Source of the DNA: Amycolatopsis endophytica
GTDB taxonomy: Bacteria; Actinomycetota; Actinomycetes; Mycobacteriales; Pseudonocardiaceae
Assembly (NCBI RefSeq): GCF_013410405.1
Contig: NZ_JACCFK010000001.1
Span: 3,348,001 to 3,412,000, forward strand
Reading direction: 5' to 3'
Length of the DNA stretch: 64,000 nucleotides
A program made the translations under genes and the position numbers. The notes beneath the pieces were generated by a model that ran no database searches, had not been told where the DNA came from, and worked only from the letters and a program-made list of their open reading frames with translations. This document shows, piece by piece, positions 54,609 to 64,000 of this stretch; the first letter of the stretch is position 1; every line of letters begins with the position of its first letter.

Positions 54609-55679
54609 GTGCGCAGCGAAACCGACGTCGTGGTGATCGGAGCGGGACAGGCCGGGCTGTCGGCGGCCTACTTCCTCCGCCGGGCCGGGTTGCGGAACGG
54701 CTCGGGCTTCGTCGTGCTCGATCACAACCCGGGGCCGGGCGGGGCATGGCAGCACCGGTGGCCGTCGCTGCGGCTGGACAAGGTGCACGGCTTCCACGAC
54801 CTGCCCGGTATGGCCTTCGACGAACACGACGAGCACCGGATGGCGTCCGAGGTCGTGGCCGCGTACTTCGAGCGCTACGAACGCGTCTTCGACCTGCCCG
54901 TGCGGCGCCCGGTCGAGGTGCTCGCCGTCCGGGACGAAGGTGAGCGCCTGCTGGTCGAAAGCGCCGACGACACCTGGGCCGCCCGCGCCGTCGTCAACGC
55001 GACCGGCACGTGGGGCCGCCCGTTCTGGCCGCACTACCCGGGGCAGGACACCTTCACCGGCCGTCAGCTGCACACCGCCGGCTACCGCGGCGCGGACGAG
55101 TTCCGGGGGCAGCACGTCCTGGTCGTGGGCGGCGGGACATCGGCCGTGCAGCTGCTGATCGAGATCGCCGATGTCGCGAGCGGCACCACCTGGGTCACCC
55201 GCCGCCCGCCGGTGTTCAAGGACGTCGAGTTCAGTCCCGAACTGGGCCGCGAGGCCGTGGCCAGGGTCGAGCGCCGGGTGCGGGCCGGTCTGCCGCCGAT
55301 GAGCGTGGTGAGCGTGACGGGCCTGATGCGGACGCCTCAGGTGCGCGACGCCGAGGCCCGCGGCATTCTCGACCGCCGCCCGATGTTCGACCACCTCACC
55401 CCGTCCGGTGTCGCGTGGGCGGACGGCACCGAGCAGCGCGTCGACACGATTCTGTGGGCGACCGGTTTCCGCGCCGCCCTGGACCACCTCGCGCCGCTCC
55501 ACCTGCGCGAACCCGGTGGCGGCATCCGGATGGACGGTACCCGCGTGGTCGCCGACCCGCGGTTGCACCTGGTCGGCTACGGCCCCTCCGCCAGCACGAT
55601 CGGCGCCAACCGCGCGGGCCGCAGCGCCGTCCGCGAGATCCGGCAACTCCTCGGCAGCCCGGTGGCGGCCGCGAGCTGA
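54609..55679 (+). CDS. Flavin-containing NAD(P)H-dependent oxidoreductase (FMO/CzcO-like)
   Basis: This 356-residue flavoprotein has FAD binding at VVVIGAGQAGLSAAYFL, the conserved GPGGAWQHRWPSLRLDKVHGFHDLPG, NADP binding at VLVVGGGTSAVQLLIEIAD and the ATGFR signature (ILWATGFRAALDHL). This is the flavin-dependent monooxygenase/putative trimethylamine-type class that oxidises heteroatoms. The GTG at 54609 starts just before the fold; a GTG at 54555, adjacent to the amidohydrolase stop, is possible. It lies between the amidohydrolase and the amine gamma-glutamylation genes and could act on the same amine. Confidence 0.83.
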   Translation: MRSETDVVVIGAGQAGLSAAYFLRRAGLRNGSGFVVLDHNPGPGGAWQHRWPSLRLDKVHGFHDLPGMAFDEHDEHRMASEVVAAYFERYERVFDLPVRRPVEVLAVRDEGERLLVESADDTWAARAVVNATGTWGRPFWPHYPGQDTFTGRQLHTAGYRGADEFRGQHVLVVGGGTSAVQLLIEIADVASGTTWVTRRPPVFKDVEFSPELGREAVARVERRVRAGLPPMSVVSVTGLMRTPQVRDAEARGILDRRPMFDHLTPSGVAWADGTEQRVDTILWATGFRAALDHLAPLHLREPGGGIRMDGTRVVADPRLHLVGYGPSASTIGANRAGRSAVREIRQLLGSPVAAAS

Positions 55680-55755
55680 CCCCCGGCACCCCGAGATCGT
55701 TTGGTTCTTCGCGCGATCGCTTGACAGCACCCGCGCCTGCCCCAAGGGTTGTCGC

Positions 55756-57099
55756 ATGAACAAGGGCATGCTCGGGCTCGGCCAGCTCCGCTCGCTGGCC
55801 GGGGAGGGGACCGTGGACACCGTCCTCGTCGCGATGACCGACATGCAGGGCAGGCTGCAGGGCAAACGCTGCTCGGCCCGCTACTTCCTCGACGAGGTCG
55901 TCGACCACGCCACCGAGGCCTGCAACTACCTGCTGGCCGTCGATGTGGACATGAACACCGTCGACGGCTACGCGATCTCCTCGTGGGAAACCGGTTACGG
56001 CGACTTCGTGCTGCGCCCCGACCTCACCACGCTGCGCCGCGTGCCCTGGCACGAGGGCACCGCCCTGGTGCTGTGCGACATCGAACGCGTCGAGGGTGGC
56101 GAGGTCACCGCCTCGCCGCGCCAGGTCCTGCGCCGCCAGCTCGCCCGCCTCGCCGAACGGGACCTCGCCGCGTTCGTCGGCACCGAGCTGGAGTTCATCG
56201 TCTTCGACGACACCTACGAGCAAGCCTGGCGCGGCGGCTACCGCGACCTGCGGCCGGCCAATCAGTACAATGTGGACTATTCGATGCTCGGCACCGGACG
56301 GCTCGAACCGTTGCTGCGCCGCATCCGCAACGACATGACCGGCGCCGGCATGTACGTCGAGTCCGCCAAGGGCGAGTGCAACCCCGGTCAGCACGAGATC
56401 GCGTTCCGCTTCGACGAGGCTCTGCGCACCTGCGACAACCACAGCATCTACAAGACCGGCGCCAAGGAGATCGCCGCGCAGGAGGGTCGCAGCCTCACCT
56501 TCATGGCGAAGTACAACGAGCGCGAGGGCAACTCCTGCCACATCCACCTCAGCCTGCGCGGCACGGACGGCACCCCGGTGCTGGCCGAGGACCCTGCGCT
56601 GATGCGGCACTTCATCGCCGGACAACTCGCCTGTCTGCGTGAACTGACCTACTTCCTCGCCCCGAACATCAACTCCTACAAGCGTTTCGCGCCCGGCAGC
56701 TTCGCCCCGACCGCGGTCGCGTGGGGCGCCGACAACCGCACCTGCGCGCTGCGCGTCGTCGGGCACGGGCCGTCGCTGCGGGTGGAGAACCGCGTGCCGG
56801 GCGGGGACGTCAACCCCTATCTGGCCGTCGCCGCCGTCATCGCCGCCGGGCTGCACGGCATCGACAACGAACTGCCGCTCGAAGACGAGTTCACCGGCAA
56901 CGCCTACCATTCGGACAAGGCCACCGTGCCTACTACCCTGCGGGAGGCGGCGGCGCTGCTGGCCGACAGCAAGGTGGCCCGCGAGGCGTTCGGCGAAGAT
57001 GTCGTCGAGCACTACCTCAACGCGGCCAGGGTCGAGCTCACCGCCTTCGATGCCGCCGTCACCGACTGGGAGCGTCAGCGTGGGTTCGAACGCCTCTAG
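55756..57099 (+). CDS. Glutamine synthetase-like gamma-glutamyl amine ligase (GlnA3/GlnA4 type)
   Basis: This 447-residue GS family enzyme retains the ATP and glutamate sites: LEFIVFDDTYEQAW, KGECNPGQHEIAF (metal glutamates), YNEREGNSCHIHLSL (metal histidine) and ENRVPGGDVNPYLAVAA (catalytic arginine). The N-terminal regions and neighbours match the Streptomyces enzymes that join glutamate to polyamines (GlnA3) or ethanolamine (GlnA4) rather than to ammonia. Downstream puuD and puuC genes support this. The exact amine cannot be told. There is no GlnA-type adenylylation motif that I recognise. Confidence 0.87.
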   Translation: MNKGMLGLGQLRSLAGEGTVDTVLVAMTDMQGRLQGKRCSARYFLDEVVDHATEACNYLLAVDVDMNTVDGYAISSWETGYGDFVLRPDLTTLRRVPWHEGTALVLCDIERVEGGEVTASPRQVLRRQLARLAERDLAAFVGTELEFIVFDDTYEQAWRGGYRDLRPANQYNVDYSMLGTGRLEPLLRRIRNDMTGAGMYVESAKGECNPGQHEIAFRFDEALRTCDNHSIYKTGAKEIAAQEGRSLTFMAKYNEREGNSCHIHLSLRGTDGTPVLAEDPALMRHFIAGQLACLRELTYFLAPNINSYKRFAPGSFAPTAVAWGADNRTCALRVVGHGPSLRVENRVPGGDVNPYLAVAAVIAAGLHGIDNELPLEDEFTGNAYHSDKATVPTTLREAAALLADSKVAREAFGEDVVEHYLNAARVELTAFDAAVTDWERQRGFERL

Positions 57100-57835
57100 G
57101 CCCGCCCGCCAGCCCGCCGCCACCCTCAACGGAGGCGCTGCGCGCCGCTGTGCTCGACCGGTCGTGGGCCTGAGCACGTACCTGGAAAAAGCGAGCTGGG
57201 GCGTCTGGCGCACCGACGCCGCCCTGCTTCCGCGTTCCTATGTGGACTCCGTGGTCAACGCAGGCGGCATCCCGATCCTGCTCCCGGCAGGGGACACGCA
57301 AGCACTGTCCGCTGTGGACGCCCTCGTCCTGACCGGCGGAGCCGATGTCGAGCCCCGGCGTTACGGGCAGGAACCCCGGGCCGGGACCGTCACCCGCCCC
57401 GAGCGGGACGCCTTCGAGTTCGCCCTCGCCGAGGCCGCCCTCGACCGCGGACTCCCGGTTCTCGGCGTGTGCCGCGGTATGCAGGTGCTCAACGTCGTCC
57501 TCGGCGGCAGCCTGACCCAGCACCTGCCGGACCGCGTCGGCCACACCGAGCACCAGCCGTCGCCCGGCGTGTACGGCCCGAGTCGCGTCACCCTCGCCGA
57601 GGGCAGCCGCGTGGCCGGGATCCTCGGCGCCGAGACGAAGTGCCAGTGCTACCACCACCAGGCCGTCGACCAGCTGGGCGAGGGGCTGCGAGCAGTCGGC
57701 TGGGCCGCGGACGGCACGGTCGAAGCCGTCGAACTGCCGGGCGAGCACTTCGTGGTCGGCGTGCAGTGGCATCCGGAGCAGGACACCCAGGAGGTTCGGT
57801 TGTTCGCGGCGTTGGTGGAGGCAGCGTGGAGGTGA
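57080..57835 (+). CDS. puuD: Gamma-glutamyl-gamma-aminobutyrate hydrolase
   Basis: This 251-residue class I glutamine amidotransferase-like hydrolase of the PuuD group has the nucleophile cysteine in VLGVCRGMQVLNVVLGGSLTQHL, and the histidine and glutamate in VGVQWHPEQD. It releases glutamate from gamma-glutamylated acids. Start: the GTG at 57080 has GGGAGC upstream and overlaps the end of the ligase gene by 20 bp. The first 25 residues before VVGLSTYLEKASWG are outside the usual fold, so a start further downstream cannot be excluded. Confidence 0.88.
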   Translation: MGSNASRPARQPAATLNGGAARRCARPVVGLSTYLEKASWGVWRTDAALLPRSYVDSVVNAGGIPILLPAGDTQALSAVDALVLTGGADVEPRRYGQEPRAGTVTRPERDAFEFALAEAALDRGLPVLGVCRGMQVLNVVLGGSLTQHLPDRVGHTEHQPSPGVYGPSRVTLAEGSRVAGILGAETKCQCYHHQAVDQLGEGLRAVGWAADGTVEAVELPGEHFVVGVQWHPEQDTQEVRLFAALVEAAWR

Positions 57836-59172
57836 TCGATCCGGCCACCGAGGACGTCATCACCGACGTCCCGCTGGCCACCGAGGAGGAGGCCGACGCG
57901 GCGATCGCGAAGGCACACCACGCCTATCCCGGATGGCGGAAAACGGCCCCCGGTGACCGCGCCCGCCTGCTGCGCCGCTTCGCCGAAGCCGTCGACGGCG
58001 ACCTGGAGAACCTGGCCCGGCTGGAGGTGCGCAACTCCGGGCACACCCTCGGCAACGCCCGCTGGGAGGCCGCCAACGTCCGCGACGTGCTGCACTACTA
58101 CGCGGCCGCGCCGGAACGACTGCTGGGGCAGCAGATCCCGGTCGCGGGCGGCCTGAACGTCACCTTCCACGAGCCGCTGGGCGTGGTCGGGCTGATCGTG
58201 CCGTGGAACTTCCCGATGCCGATCGCGGGCTGGGGCCTGGCGCCGGCGCTGGCCGCGGGCAACACCGTCGTGCTCAAACCGGCCGAACTGACCCCGCTCA
58301 CCGCGCTCCGTCTGGCCGAACTGGCCCTCGAAGCCGGCATCCCGGAGGGCGTCTTCCAGGTCGTGCCCGGAGCGGGCTCGGTGGTCGGACAGCGGTTCGT
58401 GACCCACAGGTGCGTGCGCAAGGTCGTGTTCACCGGCTCCACCGCGGTCGGCAAGCAGGTCATGGCCGGATGCGCCGAGCAGGTCAAACGCGTCACGCTG
58501 GAGCTGGGCGGCAAGAGCGCGAACATCGTCTTCGCCGACGCCGACCTGGAGAAGGCCGCCGCGACCGCGCCCTCCAGCGTGTTCGACAACGCCGGCCAGG
58601 ACTGCTGCGCCCGCTCACGCATCCTCGTCCAGCAGAGCGTCTACGACCGGTTCCTCGAACTGCTGGAACCCGCGGTCCAGGGGGTCGTCGTCGGTGACCC
58701 GGGTGACGAGAAGTCCGAGATGGGCCCGCTCATCAGCGCGCCGCACCGCGAACGGGTCGCCTCCTACCTCGACGGCGCCGAGGTCGCCATCCGCGGCAAC
58801 GCCCCCGACGGCCCCGGCTTCTGGTTCCCGCCCACGGTCGTGACGAGGCCGGGCGAGCGCCTGCTGACCGAGGAGGTGTTCGGCCCGGTCGTCGCCGTGG
58901 TGCCGTTCCGGGACGAGGCCGACGCTGTCCGCCTCGCCAACGACAGCGTCTTCGGCCTGTCCGGCTCGATCTGGACCCGCGACGTGGGCCGCGCGCTGCG
59001 GGTGTCGCGGGCGGTCGAAGCAGGCAACCTGTCGGTGAACTCGCATTCGTCGGTGCGGTACTGGACGCCGTTCGGCGGGTTCAAGCAGTCCGGCCTGGGC
59101 CGTGAGCTCGGGCCGGACGCCTTGCACGCGTTCACCGACGTCAAGAACGTCTTCATCGATACGGAGGAATAG
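57826..59172 (+). CDS. puuC: Gamma-glutamyl-gamma-aminobutyraldehyde dehydrogenase type aldehyde dehydrogenase
   Basis: This 448-residue NAD(P)-dependent aldehyde dehydrogenase has VVGLIVPWNFPMPIAGWGLAPALAAGNTVVLKPAE, the catalytic glutamate in VTLELGGKSANIVF (about residue 227) and the cysteine in NAGQDCCARSRILV (about residue 261, next to a second cysteine), and PFGGFKQSGLGRELG. In this context it should oxidise gamma-glutamyl aminoaldehydes. The GTG at 57826 has GGTGGAGG 4-5 bases upstream; the puuD stop overlaps by 10 bp. It is followed immediately by the SDR gene. It starts short at the N-terminus compared with many ALDHs. Confidence 0.9.
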   Translation: MEVIDPATEDVITDVPLATEEEADAAIAKAHHAYPGWRKTAPGDRARLLRRFAEAVDGDLENLARLEVRNSGHTLGNARWEAANVRDVLHYYAAAPERLLGQQIPVAGGLNVTFHEPLGVVGLIVPWNFPMPIAGWGLAPALAAGNTVVLKPAELTPLTALRLAELALEAGIPEGVFQVVPGAGSVVGQRFVTHRCVRKVVFTGSTAVGKQVMAGCAEQVKRVTLELGGKSANIVFADADLEKAAATAPSSVFDNAGQDCCARSRILVQQSVYDRFLELLEPAVQGVVVGDPGDEKSEMGPLISAPHRERVASYLDGAEVAIRGNAPDGPGFWFPPTVVTRPGERLLTEEVFGPVVAVVPFRDEADAVRLANDSVFGLSGSIWTRDVGRALRVSRAVEAGNLSVNSHSSVRYWTPFGGFKQSGLGRELGPDALHAFTDVKNVFIDTEE

Positions 59173-59937
59173 ATGCAGCGGTTCGACGGCCGGGTCGTCG
59201 TGATCACCGGCGGCGCCAGCGGGATCGGCCTGGCCACCGCGCGGCGTGTGGCGAGCGAGGGCGCGAAGGTCGTGATCGCCGACGTGGACGCCGGCGCCGG
59301 GAAGAAGGCGGCGGACGAGGTGGGCGGTGAGTTCGTCGCCACCGACGTGACCAGCGAAGAGCAGGTCGAGCTCCTGTTCGCCACGGCGGTGGACCGCTTC
59401 GGCTCGCTCGACGTGGCGTTCAACAACGCCGGCATCTCGCCCCCGGAGGACGACTCGATCCTGACCACCGGCCTCGACGCCTGGCAGAAGGTCCAGCAGG
59501 TCAATCTCACCTCGGTGTACCTGTGCTGCAAGCATGCGATCCCGCACATGCGGCGGCAGGGCAGGGGCTCGATCGTCAACACCGCCTCGTTCGTGGCCGT
59601 GATGGGCGCGGCGACCTCGCAGATCTCCTACACGGCGTCCAAGGGCGGGGTCCTGGCGATGACCCGCGAGCTGGGCGTGCAGTTCGCCCGCGAGGGCATC
59701 CGGGTGAACGCGTTGTGCCCCGGACCGGTGAACACCCCGTTACTGCGTGAGTTGTTCGCGAAGGATCCGGAGCGGGCCGCCCGCCGCCTGGTGCACGTGC
59801 CGGTGGGCCGGTTCGCCGAACCGGAGGAGATCGCCGCCGCCGTGGCGTTCCTGGCCAGCGACGATGCGTCCTTCATCACCGCCTCGCAGTTCCTGGTGGA
59901 CGGCGGGATCTCGGGCGCGTACGTTACCCCGCTGTAG
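59173..59937 (+). CDS. Short-chain dehydrogenase/reductase
   Basis: This 254-residue classical SDR has the cofactor motif VVITGGASGIGLA, NNAGISPP, and the catalytic serine and Tyr-x3-Lys in NTASFVAVMGAATSQISYTASKGG. VNALCPGPVNTPL lies further on and FLVDGGISGAYV ends the protein. It follows the aldehyde dehydrogenase stop without a gap (TAGATG), so it is co-translated. Streptomyces clusters of gamma-glutamylamine catabolism also carry such a gene; its reaction is not fixed. The riboswitch of gcvP begins about 40 bp later. Confidence 0.9.
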   Translation: MQRFDGRVVVITGGASGIGLATARRVASEGAKVVIADVDAGAGKKAADEVGGEFVATDVTSEEQVELLFATAVDRFGSLDVAFNNAGISPPEDDSILTTGLDAWQKVQQVNLTSVYLCCKHAIPHMRRQGRGSIVNTASFVAVMGAATSQISYTASKGGVLAMTRELGVQFAREGIRVNALCPGPVNTPLLRELFAKDPERAARRLVHVPVGRFAEPEEIAAAVAFLASDDASFITASQFLVDGGISGAYVTPL

Positions 59938-59969
59938 ACTTCGAGTCAGACAACCGAATACCAGGCCGT

Positions 59970-60160
59970 GATGAGCCGGAGCGGGAGAGTCCCCAGGTCA
60001 GCTGGGGCGCCGAAGGAGCAATTTCCCCGCCAATCTCTCAGGTACCAGTTACCGCTCCGCGCCAGGCCACTCTGGAAAGAAGGCGCAGCCAGCGTCTCAC
60101 CCAAGGTGAAAGCCGCTGCGCGCGGTGAAACTCTCAGGTGCCGATGACAGAGGGGGAGTT
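59970..60160 (+). ncRNA. Tandem glycine riboswitch
   Basis: Two aptamers lie end to end upstream of gcvP. Aptamer 1 is closed by the perfect stem GGAGCGG (59978-59984) with CCGCTCC (60052-60058) and contains GGGAGAG, CGCCGAAGGAGCAA and AATCTCTCAGGTACC. Aptamer 2 is closed by CTCTG (60070-60074) with CAGAG (60148-60152) and contains AAGGTGAAAG, GGTGAAACTCTCAGGTGCC. The double aptamer is the usual glycine-sensing ON switch for the glycine cleavage system. Confidence 0.95.
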
Positions 60161-60187
60161 CCCGCACCCGTAGATGAGGAGCTCCCG

Positions 60188-63007
<2,820 letters not shown>

Positions 63008-63011
63008 TCCA

Positions 63012-64000
<989 letters not shown>

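Overview
The window is GC-rich chromosomal DNA of an actinomycete. GTG and TTG starts, long runs of 4-bp ATGA/GTGA overlaps, a WhiB regulator, a SigD-type sigma factor, an F420-type oxidoreductase, valine dehydrogenase and a leuA leader peptide with four leucine codons all fit this. Protein style and the intergenic repeats suggest Pseudonocardiaceae, perhaps Amycolatopsis; that placement is inference. I found no rRNA, tRNA, CRISPR array, transposase, integrase or phage gene. Nearly everything is housekeeping or catabolic.

Layout. 1-4972: gltD (cut by the window edge) and gltB on the minus strand. 5451-8888: metallo-beta-lactamase-fold hydrolase, DedA membrane protein and membrane-anchored phosphodiesterase. 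9388-10952: a meta-cleavage pair (decarboxylase and hydratase) between two related intergenic repeat elements. 11401-16791: secreted S53 peptidase, mtnA, an orphan TrpB2 N-terminal domain coupled to tryptophan 2,3-dioxygenase, and valine dehydrogenase. 16855-30648: small proteins, TetR regulators, a VanW protein, a phosphoesterase, a frameshifted GNAT gene, WhiB, F420 oxidoreductase, SigD, GtrA, a cysteine-free HesB-like protein, a TetR/flavin monooxygenase pair, and a HAD plus hydroxyacid dehydrogenase pair. 30752-38078: a complete protocatechuate branch of the beta-ketoadipate pathway in the order pcaI-J-F-H-G-B-D-C-R. It is followed by a MobA-like protein and a CoxD-like ATPase. 39907-46545: leuA with a leader peptide attenuator, GntR, methyltransferase, ene-reductase with a MerR regulator, and a second TetR/flavin monooxygenase pair. 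46556-53649: a molybdenum hydroxylase locus (VWA, XdhC, S, L, M, G subunits). 53739-59937: amidohydrolase, flavoprotein, and a gamma-glutamylation pathway for amines (glutamine synthetase-like, PuuD, PuuC, SDR). 59970-64000: tandem glycine riboswitch, gcvP and a partial gcvT.

The genes interlock as nitrogen and carbon scavenging. Aromatic acids feed acetyl-CoA and succinyl-CoA through pca. Amines are gamma-glutamylated and oxidised. Tryptophan, valine and glycine are degraded, and GltBD reassimilates ammonium. MobA and CoxD lie just downstream of pca, but they probably serve the Mo-hydroxylase locus 7 kb away.

The least explained structure is a family of intergenic elements at 8885-9391, 11083-11396 and 15462-15524. 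They are built on a 10-bp core, GGC(A/C)AACACG, repeated every 21 bp, with a mirror-image copy of the array in the first element. Each lies just downstream of a stop codon. Two of them bracket the meta-pathway pair.
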